27,072 nt of DNA, taken from assembly GCA_036677145.1 (NCBI GenBank), contig JAKFFF010000046.1:1-27072 (forward strand). Reading direction: 5' to 3'. The notes beneath the pieces are model-generated. The model ran no database searches, had not been told where the DNA came from, and saw only the letters and a program-made list of their open reading frames with translations. Below, in pieces: positions 1-9,734 of the stretch. A program made the position numbers and the translations under genes. The first letter of the stretch is position 1. Each line of letters starts with the position of its first letter. The DNA comes from CADEED01 sp036677145. Lineage in GTDB: Bacteria > Pseudomonadota > Gammaproteobacteria > Steroidobacterales > Steroidobacteraceae.

Positions 1-111
1 GATTCGACCGCGCGCGGCGTGGAAGTGCTGCCCACCGGTCGCGGATCCGTGGTGAGGGATGTCGCCGCGATCGACTCCTGGGGTGGCGACGGCGGAGTGG
101 CTTGCGAATGA
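1..111 (+). CDS. fimT: FimT/GspH-like type IV pilus pseudopilin, 3' end only
   Basis: An open frame runs in from the window edge and stops at TGA 109-111, giving the last 36 residues of a protein. The visible tail has the character of FimT/FimU/GspH pseudopilin C-termini: an ARG(V)xVLPTGRG-type strand followed by a small polar segment ending in Cys-Glu. The stop overlaps the pilV start in an ATGA, so the two genes are translationally coupled. Position at the head of the minor-pilin operon is the usual one for fimT/fimU. The prepilin leader and hydrophobic helix lie outside the window, so the identification rests mainly on context and a short tail. An unrelated upstream gene cannot be fully excluded. 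Confidence 0.6.
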   Translation, partial: DSTARGVEVLPTGRGSVVRDVAAIDSWGGDGGVACE

Positions 112-614
112 AAACGGGATACCTCAAACAATCCAGTCGCGCGCGTCGGCAGCGCGGTGTTTCAATCGTCGAGGCGCTGGTTGCGCTCGTCGTGATCTCG
201 GTTGGCATGCTGGGCATCGCCGGACTGTATCTGTCGAGCCTGCAGGCAAGCCGCACGGCGAAGCTGCGTTCCTACGCCGTGGAACTCGCCGGCAGCATCG
301 CCGACCGCATCCGGGCCAACCGCGACGCCGGCGCCAGCTACGCCACCGCCACCTACAGCGGTGAACCCAACGACCAGAACTGCGACGAGGCGGTGTGCAC
401 GCCGGCGCAACTGGCGCAGGACGACCTCGCGCGCTGGCTCGTGGACGTGCGCTCGCAGCTGCCTGGAGCCGATCGCACTCTCGGAACGGTCGAGGTCATC
501 GATCGCGACCGCCCGCTCTCCGACAACTACCTGATCACCATCACCTGGCGCGAAGCCGACTCCGACATCGATTACACCTACACACTCGCCATGAACATGG
601 CGAATCGGCTGTAA
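108..614 (+). CDS. pilV: Type IV pilus minor pilin PilV
   Basis: This 168-residue minor pilin is thought to be part of the complex that primes pilus assembly at the inner membrane. A short basic leader ends at Gly17. It is followed by VSIVEAL and a hydrophobic helix to about residue 42, which is the class III prepilin signal cut by PilD, with Glu22 as the +5 glutamate. The remainder resembles PilV: a region with two cysteines (NCDEAVC) after the helix, a QLAQDDLARW segment, and a final ITITWREA strand ending in TLAMNM. I chose ATG 108 because it overlaps the upstream stop in ATGA and has GGAG at 94-97. A TTG at 102 in the same frame is the alternative. pilW follows after 4 nt. Confidence 0.9.
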   Translation: MKTGYLKQSSRARRQRGVSIVEALVALVVISVGMLGIAGLYLSSLQASRTAKLRSYAVELAGSIADRIRANRDAGASYATATYSGEPNDQNCDEAVCTPAQLAQDDLARWLVDVRSQLPGADRTLGTVEVIDRDRPLSDNYLITITWREADSDIDYTYTLAMNMANRL

Positions 615-618
615 CGCC

Positions 619-1686
619 ATGAAGTCAACTAACAACTCTCGCGCACTCCGCTCCCAGACCGGCCTCAGCATGATCGAGCTGCTAGTCGCCCTTGCGATCG
701 GCTCGTTCCTGATCATCGGCGCCGTTACGCTGCAATCTCAGACGCGCCGGACCTTCGACGTCAACGAGCAGCAGGCACGCCTCCAGGAAAATGCCCGCTT
801 CGTGCTGGCGTTGATGGAACCCGACCTGCAGCTGGCGGGCCTGTATGGCTATTCGCAGGACCCGAACACCGTCATGTGGCAGAACGGGTCGGACCTCACT
901 CCGGCGAGCGACCTTCGCATGACATCCGCCACAGCGCCTGGCCTGCCCGGCAGCGTGCGAAGCTGCGGTGACAATTTCGCCGTCGACGTTCTCGGAACGG
1001 TGGTCGCGACGGATGGCGTATACACCCTCGATTGCGCGGCGGAAGGCGGCGGTCACGTCGTGGGGACAGACGTCATCGTGATGCGTCACTCGGCCCCCGG
1101 CCGGGTCGACCCGGACCCGTCAAAGCTGCAGGTGTTCAGCGAACGCGTCTCCGCGCAGACGAACACCCGCCTTTTCATAGGCTCGGATCCTCCCGAACCG
1201 ATCGTGGACGAGCAACGCGAAGTGCGCGACATGGTCGTGAAGGCTTACTACATCGCCACGAACGCGGATGCGAAATTGAACGTGCCGACGCTGCGCGTCA
1301 AGACGCTGGCCACCGACGGAGCATCGCCGGTATTCATCGATCAGGAACTGATTCCCGGCGTTGAAGACATCCAGGTGCAGTTTGGAGTCGATCCGGGCGA
1401 CGACACGGACGGCAATGGAATTCCCGACGATCCGGGCGGCGACGGCATGGCCGATTTCGTCAACGGTTATGCGGCGCAGTACGTGAGCGCCGGTGATCCC
1501 CTGCTCGATTCCGCGCAGGTGGTGGCGGTGCGCGTATGGATTCGCGTGCGCTCCGAACTACCGGAGCGCGGCTTCGTCGACGGCCGCCGCTACGAATACG
1601 CGGGTGTCGACTTCACGCCCAACGACAATTTCCGGCGCGTCCTCATGTCCCGGACGATCTATCTGCGCAACTCACGGCAGCAGTGA
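619..1686 (+). CDS. pilW: Type IV pilus minor pilin PilW
   Basis: This is a 355-residue minor pilin of the pilus-initiation complex. The leader ends at Gly15, followed by LSMIELL with Glu20 at +5 and a hydrophobic helix to about residue 40. The QQARLQENARFVLALMEPDLQLAGLYGY segment just after the helix is typical of PilW; it is the region where these proteins continue the long N-terminal helix. The C-terminus has the expected VRVWIRVRSE and MSRTIYLRN strands. Unusually, residues 258-279 form an Asp/Gly-rich loop (core DTDGNGIPDD) that looks like a calcium-binding repeat. The gene lies 4 nt after pilV and 8 nt before pilX, so co-transcription is near certain. Confidence 0.92.
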   Translation: MKSTNNSRALRSQTGLSMIELLVALAIGSFLIIGAVTLQSQTRRTFDVNEQQARLQENARFVLALMEPDLQLAGLYGYSQDPNTVMWQNGSDLTPASDLRMTSATAPGLPGSVRSCGDNFAVDVLGTVVATDGVYTLDCAAEGGGHVVGTDVIVMRHSAPGRVDPDPSKLQVFSERVSAQTNTRLFIGSDPPEPIVDEQREVRDMVVKAYYIATNADAKLNVPTLRVKTLATDGASPVFIDQELIPGVEDIQVQFGVDPGDDTDGNGIPDDPGGDGMADFVNGYAAQYVSAGDPLLDSAQVVAVRVWIRVRSELPERGFVDGRRYEYAGVDFTPNDNFRRVLMSRTIYLRNSRQQ

Positions 1687-1694
1687 ACGAACCC

Positions 1695-2249
1695 ATGAGC
1701 AACATGCACTCCAAACAACGTGGCGCGGCCCTGGTGATGGGCCTGATCCTGCTCGTGGTGATCACCCTGCTGGCAGTGGTCGGAATGAACATCGCCAACA
1801 ACGAACTCGCGAGCGCCACCAGCGAGCAGGTGCGCCTGCGCGCCTTCAACGCGGCCGAGACCGGCATCGAAGCGCGCATGCAGACCTTGCGCGAAGACGC
1901 GACGACGAGCTCCACGCCGGATACACGCGCCGCGGCCGTCGTGGAAAATTCGCCGCTCAATGCCGCGACCGCTACTGGGGCGGACACTTTCGCCACGGTC
2001 ACGCAATACCGCGGCGAAGGAAACATGCTGAGCCGGTATTCGGCCGGCACGTTCGTGGGATTCCACTACTCGGTCGAAAGCACCGGGCGCTCGGTCCGCA
2101 ACGCGGAGTCGGTGCATACCGCGGGCGCCTTCATCATCAATGGTTCCGGTGACACCACCCCGTCCCCTCCAATCCCCCCGGGCACAGGGCCATACGTCGC
2201 CCTCCCGGCCGGGGGCCTCGGCGCCGTGTCTCCGGCAGCAACGCCCTGA
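1695..2249 (+). CDS. pilX: Type IV pilus minor pilin PilX
   Basis: This is a 184-residue PilX-type minor pilin, a partner of PilW and PilY1 at the pilus tip. The N-terminus has a short basic leader, the RGAALVMGLI junction after Gly10 and a hydrophobic helix to about residue 32. The helix is followed by NNELASATSEQVRLRAFNAAETGIE, which is the PilX_N signature. There is no glutamate at +5, as in PilX/GspK-type tip subunits. The last 30 residues are Pro/Gly/Ala-rich (PSPPIPPGTGP) and probably disordered. I took ATG 1695; ATG 1704 is also possible, and a longer in-frame extension into pilW is unlikely. No strong ribosome site precedes it, so translation may be coupled to pilW. The next gene is 20 nt downstream. 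Confidence 0.85.
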   Translation: MSNMHSKQRGAALVMGLILLVVITLLAVVGMNIANNELASATSEQVRLRAFNAAETGIEARMQTLREDATTSSTPDTRAAAVVENSPLNAATATGADTFATVTQYRGEGNMLSRYSAGTFVGFHYSVESTGRSVRNAESVHTAGAFIINGSGDTTPSPPIPPGTGPYVALPAGGLGAVSPAATP

Positions 2250-2269
2250 TTCGTTTACTGGAGTCCCTC

Positions 2270-2620
2270 ATGAAAGTTCTGCACATCGTTGTAGCCGCTG
2301 CGCTGCTCAGCTTTTGCTCCATGGCATCGGTTGCCAGGTCGCAAGTCCTCGAGCTGTCGCATGAAGCCTCGGCGGACTCGCTGCGGCTCCCGGTCAGCGT
2401 TGACGGCGAGCTGTCGGTGCAGGGATGCGCCACCTGCAAGGTCCTGCGGCTGCGCGCCAGCGCGGCAACTCGTTACACGCTCGGCAAACAGGACGTCACC
2501 CTCACCGAATTCGCCAAGTACATCGAGCGCCACCCGACGGTGGTGCTGTCGGTCATGCATCGCAAAGGTTCGCTCGAATTGACGCGCATCGTCATCCCGG
2601 TTCCGGCGAACGCGAAATAG
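2270..2620 (+). CDS. Unrecognised exported CxxC protein in the pilus operon
   Basis: I do not recognise this 116-residue protein. It starts with a likely Sec signal peptide (hydrophobic residues 4-20, probable cut after VARS, about residue 24). The mature part is about 92 residues: a GELSVQGCATC segment with Cys53 and Cys56 in a CxxC, a basic strand (KVLRLRASAATRY), then a mixed stretch and a final LELTRIVIPVP strand. The surroundings of the CxxC do not look like thioredoxin. GGAG about 8 nt before the ATG supports the start. It sits 20 nt after pilX and 15 nt before pilY1, so it is made with the tip proteins. It could be a periplasmic assembly or folding factor for PilY1; that is inference from position. 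Confidence 0.8.
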   Translation: MKVLHIVVAAALLSFCSMASVARSQVLELSHEASADSLRLPVSVDGELSVQGCATCKVLRLRASAATRYTLGKQDVTLTEFAKYIERHPTVVLSVMHRKGSLELTRIVIPVPANAK

Positions 2621-2635
2621 TTAGAGGTAAGAAAC

Positions 2636-6132
<3,497 letters not shown>

Positions 6133-6136
<4 letters not shown>

Positions 6137-6594
6137 ACAAGACAACTGTCGGTAAATCGGTTGTGACCCACGGACGCCAGCGCGGCGTGACGTTGATGGA
6201 ATTGATGGTGGTGGTCGCCATTCTGGCGATCGTCGCCACGATCGCCGTGCCGACCTACCGCAGGTATCTCATCCGTACCCAAAGGTCGGAGGCGAAAATC
6301 GCGCTGTTGCAGCTGCAGACTGCGCAGGAAAAGTATTACATGCAGCGCAATTCTTTCACCGATGACGTCGCTGGTGCCCCGCCCGATGGGCTTGGAATTC
6401 TGGCTCGGACCGAGACGGGCAAGTACGACATCGTCGTGGCTCTCGCTGACGACTCGCAGACCTACGTCGCCACGGCAACGCCCGCTGCCGGTGGCGGACA
6501 GGCCGACGATACGGAATGCGGGAATTTCACCATCACGCATCGCGGCGTACGCGGGGTTTCCGGACCCAGGGGCGTCCAGGCCTGCTGGCGTTGA
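6133..6594 (+). CDS. pilE: PilE-type minor pilin
   Basis: This is a 153-residue type IV pilin-like protein. The leader ends at Gly18, followed by VTLMELMVVVAILAIVATIAVP; Glu23 is the +5 residue, and the helix runs to about residue 45 before the usual YRRYLIRTQRSEA sequence. A C-terminal pair of cysteines (TECGNF and QACWR) fits the disulfide loop of pilins. Length and end-of-operon position after pilY1 match the minor pilin PilE, not the major subunit PilA. The ATG at 6133 overlaps the pilY1 stop, and GGGAG lies about 8 nt upstream within pilY1. An upstream in-frame ATG at 6085 would put extra residues before the leader and is less likely. Confidence 0.9.
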
Positions 6595-6608
6595 TCCAGA
6601 TGCATTGA

Positions 6609-6638
6609 ATCGCGCGGCCGAACGGCCGCGCGATTTTT
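6609..6638 (+). terminator. Intrinsic terminator of the pilus operon
   Basis: A perfect 11-bp inverted repeat (ATCGCGCGGCC, loop GAAC, GGCCGCGCGAT) is followed directly by five T residues. It starts 14 nt after the pilE stop and marks the end of the fimT-pilE operon. Confidence 0.9.
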
Positions 6639-6678
6639 CGGCCGCTCGCCGGGCCGCGCATGCGAGACTGGGCTGCGC

Positions 6679-7632
6679 ATGCGTTACCTGCTCCTCTTCG
6701 TTCTTCTCTGCCTGTGCCAGCCTGGCAGCGCGCAACAGGCGCGAGGCGAGCTCAAGATCGCCACCTGGAACCTCGAATGGTTCATGACGCCCGAAACCCT
6801 GCGGGCGCTCACTCCGGCCTGTACTCCGCGCGACGCGCCGCGTGACGGTGCGCGGCGCGCAATCCCTTGCGATGTCGCCCATGAGCTCGCGCGCAGCCAT
6901 GAGGACATCGCCGCCCTGCGCCGTTATGCGCGCGAGCTCAATGCCGATGTGATCGCCCTGCAGGAAGTCGACGGGATCGAAGCCGCCAGGCTCGTGTTCC
7001 CCGGGCATGACTTCTGCTTCTCCACCCGCGTCGCCGTGCAGAACAATGGCTTCGCGATCCGCCGCGGCCTGGCACACCGCTGCGCCCCGGAGCTGCAAGA
7101 CCTTTCGCTCGCCGATGACGTGCGGCGCGGCGTGGAGGTGCGACTCTTTCCCGGAACCTCGCGCGAGTTCGCGCTGCTGTCGGTGCACCTGAAGTCCGGC
7201 TGTTCGCGCGATCGCCTTGATGCCAGCAGGCCCGCATGCCAGGAACTTGCTCGCCAGGTGCCGGTGCTCGAGCGCTGGATCGACGCGCGCGCGGCCGAAA
7301 ACATGCCCTTCGGAGTGCTCGGGGATTTCAATCGCGATCTGCGGCGCGAACCGGCCGAAAGCTCGCTGTGGCGCGATATCGACGATGCCGACCCACCGTC
7401 CGCGGACCTCGTCAATACGGCCGAGGGCCGACCTTTTGAAAACTGCATGCCTTCGCAGATTTTCAGCGGGTACATCGACTACATCGTGCTGAGCCACGAT
7501 CTGGCCACCCGGATGGTGGCGGATTCGTTCGGGCGAGCGCTTTACCGACCCAAAGACGCCGTCCGCAGGAAGTTGTCAGATCACTGCCCGGTGTTCATAC
7601 GGCTTCGGGTGGCAGACGGGCCCCGGGGATAG
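6679..7632 (+). CDS. Exported endonuclease/exonuclease/phosphatase-family protein
   Basis: This 317-residue protein has a Sec signal peptide (about residues 1-19), so it probably acts outside the cytoplasm. The rest is an ExoIII/DNase I-fold phosphohydrolase domain with all the usual active-site elements: Asn31 in TWNLEW, Glu96 in QEVD, His170 in SVHLKSGC, Asp216 and Asn218 in GDFNRD, Asp267 in YIDYI, and Asp301-His302 in SDHCP. The family includes extracellular nucleases, phosphodiesterases and lipid phosphatases, and the substrate cannot be read from the sequence. It follows the pilus terminator by 40 nt, so it is probably transcribed separately. ATG 6679 directly precedes the signal peptide; no strong ribosome site is visible. 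Confidence 0.85.
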   Translation: MRYLLLFVLLCLCQPGSAQQARGELKIATWNLEWFMTPETLRALTPACTPRDAPRDGARRAIPCDVAHELARSHEDIAALRRYARELNADVIALQEVDGIEAARLVFPGHDFCFSTRVAVQNNGFAIRRGLAHRCAPELQDLSLADDVRRGVEVRLFPGTSREFALLSVHLKSGCSRDRLDASRPACQELARQVPVLERWIDARAAENMPFGVLGDFNRDLRREPAESSLWRDIDDADPPSADLVNTAEGRPFENCMPSQIFSGYIDYIVLSHDLATRMVADSFGRALYRPKDAVRRKLSDHCPVFIRLRVADGPRG

Positions 7633-7658
7633 TCGTAAACCCGGGGACGTGAAATTTT
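7621..7658 (+). terminator. Possible weak terminator after the nuclease-like gene
   Basis: CCCCGGG at 7621-7627 and CCCGGGG at 7640-7646 can pair across a 12-nt loop. A short T run (7655-7658) starts 9 nt after the stem. The hairpin begins within the last codons of the gene. The spacing to the T run is poor, so this is tentative. Confidence 0.3.
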
Positions 7659-7732
7659 CCGTGAAACCCATTAAGTTGAGTTCCGATCAAAATGCCCGTC
7701 GCACAAGGCAATAATCCGGCCAGGAGAGCCTG

Positions 7733-8041
7733 ATGAGCAAAACAACAACAGCGGGGATTCAGTCGGTGGAGCGGAGGTTGCACACGCGACACCGAGCGCG
7801 GACGACGGTGTACATCACGACACCGACGGGTCGCAAGAAACTCTGCCGGGCTATCAATCTTTCGGCGACGGGTGTGTTCGTGGAGACCACGAACCTCGGA
7901 TTGCGGAAAGGCCAGCAGGTCGAACTCGCATTCGCGATCAATCTCGGCGCGGTCACCAAGCTGCATCGGCGCACCGCGGTCGTAGCGCATGTTTCGCGCG
8001 GCGGCACCGGCCTGATGATGGATGCTTACACTGCCCGATGA
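7733..8041 (+). CDS. Stand-alone PilZ-domain protein (c-di-GMP receptor)
   Basis: This is a 102-residue, single-domain PilZ protein, predicted cytoplasmic. Both c-di-GMP-binding motifs are intact: RxxxR (Arg15-Leu-His-Thr-Arg19) and NxSxxG (Asn42-Leu-Ser44-Ala-Thr-Gly47), separated by the usual 20-odd residues. It should therefore bind c-di-GMP, unlike P. aeruginosa PilZ itself. The remainder forms the expected short barrel strands (KGQQVELAFAI, LHRRTAVVAHVSRGGTGL). AGGAGA at 7722-7727 fixes the start. The gene stands alone between the nuclease-like gene and a convergent EAL gene, about 1.1 kb from the pilus operon. A role in pilus or motility control is inferred from family and location only. 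Confidence 0.88.
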   Translation: MSKTTTAGIQSVERRLHTRHRARTTVYITTPTGRKKLCRAINLSATGVFVETTNLGLRKGQQVELAFAINLGAVTKLHRRTAVVAHVSRGGTGLMMDAYTAR

Positions 8042-8072
8042 AGGCAGCTTCTTCTCTTCACTAGTTTGACGG

Positions 8073-8095
8073 ACGCCGGCTTCAGCCGGCGTTTT
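8073..8095 (+). terminator. Terminator of the PilZ gene, inside the 3' end of the EAL gene
   Basis: ACGCCGGC and GCCGGCGT form a perfect 8-bp stem around TTCA (one more T-A pair can close the loop). They are followed by TTTT on the + strand. The stem starts 31 nt after the PilZ stop. The EAL gene on the other strand ends at 8082, so the hairpin covers its stop codon and last codons. On the - strand there is no T run. Confidence 0.7.
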
Positions 8096-9374
8096 CCTTC
8101 GTGGGCGTCAGCCCTGAAAGAGAGTCCAGAGATACGGGCGGGGATGCCTCGAAGCTCTGCACGAAATCCACGCCGAGCGCGGTGAGCCAGTTGCTGTGAT
8201 CGCCGCCGAGCACGCGCTTCGCGACGGTCTGCAAACCCATGACCTTCGCGGTCTGCACGAGTCCGACGACCCGCGCCTGGGTGAGCCGGTGCTGCAGGGC
8301 ATTCGTCGTGAGTTCGGCGTCGAGCTTGATGAGCCGCACCGCCGAGTGTTCGAGGATGGGCATGCCGGCGCCCACCACGTTGAAGTCGTCGATCGCCACG
8401 GGCACGCCGATGCGGGCGAACACGTCGAGCGCCGCCATGACTTGATCCTGGTGTGTCAGGCACACGCGCTCGGAAAATTCCACGCCGATGAGACCCGGCG
8501 GCAGCCCGGACTTCTGCAGGCAGCTCTCGACGAAACTGATGAAATGCGGCTCGATCACCGCGGCGTCGGAAAGGTTCACCGAAAACGCCGGCGGGTCGCG
8601 CTTCCACACCGCGGAATTGCGATGCAGCCAGCCGATGAGCTCGCCCATGACCTTGCGATCGATCATCGACGCGAGACCGTGAGTCGCGGCCGTCTGCATC
8701 ACACGCTCGGGTGATTGCTCGACGCCATCGACCATGTGACGCAGCAGCACTTCGAAGCGGCGGATGCCCTCGGCCTTGCGCAGCCGGACGAGCTGCTGCA
8801 CACGCAGCACCACTTCCTGCTCGCGGATCTGTGCGTAAACCGCCTCGAGCGGCAGCGGCACCGGCGCCCGCGGTTTGGGCGGAGCGCTGCGCGGCATCGC
8901 GTTCAACGTCTGCGAAATCTCGGAGGCAATGTCGGTGAGAATCGTCTGCACCGCGGGCGTCAGAAAACGCGCGGCGGGATCCGTGTCCTCGGGCGGCGTG
9001 TCCTCGACGACCATGAGACAAACGCCCTGCAGCGCGGAATGCAGATCCCGCAGTGCAAGCATCACGGCAGTGCGCGCGCCCTCGCCGCGCAGGAAGCGCG
9101 ATTCGCGCGCGGCGCCAAGCACGAATGCGTCGAGCGCATCGTTCAGAGCCTGGCGGAACTCGATGCCGAAATCGGTGGACGTGCAATGCAGGACTTCGCC
9201 GCGTGCGTCGTACAACGCGATCGCGCGGTAACGCGCGTGCGGCAGCGCGTGTTCCAGGCTGGCAACCCAGCCCGGCGCGACTTCAATGACCTGCTCGTTG
9301 AGGACAGACGCACGGATGGTCGTCTGGCCAGTGTCCGAAGACGCAACGGCCAATGTGGACTGACGTGGGTCCAT
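8082..9374 (-). CDS. Degenerate EAL-domain protein, probable c-di-GMP receptor
   Basis: From ATG 9374 this is a 430-residue soluble protein. Residues about 30-125 look like a GAF-type sensor domain (tentative). After a Pro-rich linker (161-177) comes an EAL-type fold. Kept features are Glu208 (in EVL, for EAL), Asn267 (VNLS), Glu299, Asp329-Asp330 and Lys350. Changed features are loop 6, where DDFGTG has become DDFNVV, and the late catalytic glutamate of the AEGVE motif, which is Lys386 in VAKRV. Loss of that residue argues against phosphodiesterase activity, so a binding or signalling role is likelier. The frame stays open to 9692, but upstream residues look non-coding, and an AGGGA lies just before ATG 9374. 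Start confidence is moderate. Confidence 0.78.
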   Translation of the reverse strand: MDPRQSTLAVASSDTGQTTIRASVLNEQVIEVAPGWVASLEHALPHARYRAIALYDARGEVLHCTSTDFGIEFRQALNDALDAFVLGAARESRFLRGEGARTAVMLALRDLHSALQGVCLMVVEDTPPEDTDPAARFLTPAVQTILTDIASEISQTLNAMPRSAPPKPRAPVPLPLEAVYAQIREQEVVLRVQQLVRLRKAEGIRRFEVLLRHMVDGVEQSPERVMQTAATHGLASMIDRKVMGELIGWLHRNSAVWKRDPPAFSVNLSDAAVIEPHFISFVESCLQKSGLPPGLIGVEFSERVCLTHQDQVMAALDVFARIGVPVAIDDFNVVGAGMPILEHSAVRLIKLDAELTTNALQHRLTQARVVGLVQTAKVMGLQTVAKRVLGGDHSNWLTALGVDFVQSFEASPPVSLDSLSGLTPTKENAG

Positions 9375-9734
9375 TTCCCTGATTTCTCGAAGCGACTCCT
9401 CGAAGCGCAGGGTTACAGAATACGTACTGAGCAGACGTGATGCGGCTCGCGATCCTCGCCGAACCGTTAAATCGCCCACGCAATATGTCGAATCGCCGTT
9501 TTTCCCTGAACTTCGACGTTGAGACCTTAGGTTCCTTCCTGCGCCGATCATACGACTTCGGCGGAGTAGATAGATGTTAGACCTTGGTCGGTGGAGTCCC
9601 ACAGGACCCTGATTCGCGGACTTGCGAGGTCGCCTGGCCGGGAAGCTCCAGGTGCGCGCCCCTGCTCGAAAAATCTTTGCAGAATCAATCACTTTTGTGC
9701 ATATTCGGTCGCAAAGGCGGGGGGTGGGGAGGCA
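9375..9734. other. Divergent intergenic region between the EAL gene and the lyase-like gene
   Basis: These 360 bases separate two divergent starts and should hold both promoters. The last 80 bases are less GC-rich and contain a candidate promoter for the + gene. A weak 6-bp inverted repeat (CGCCGA at 9542-9547, TCGGCG at 9558-9563) is visible. I see no convincing small gene, riboswitch or RNA gene. Frames open on both strands through this region look like high-GC read-through. Confidence 0.6.
9677..9705 (+). promoter_or_regulatory. Candidate sigma-70 promoter of the lyase-like gene
   Basis: TTGCAG (9677-9682) and CATATT (9700-9705) are 17 bp apart in a locally AT-rich stretch. This is 29 bp before the start codon and ahead of a strong GGGGAGG ribosome site (9727-9732). 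Match to consensus is only partial. Confidence 0.35.

Noticed and set aside
9375..9692. N-terminal extension of the EAL protein by 106 residues
   Set aside because: The extra sequence is Arg/Ser-rich without domain character, would overlap the promoter of the divergent gene, and has no better ribosome site than ATG 9374.
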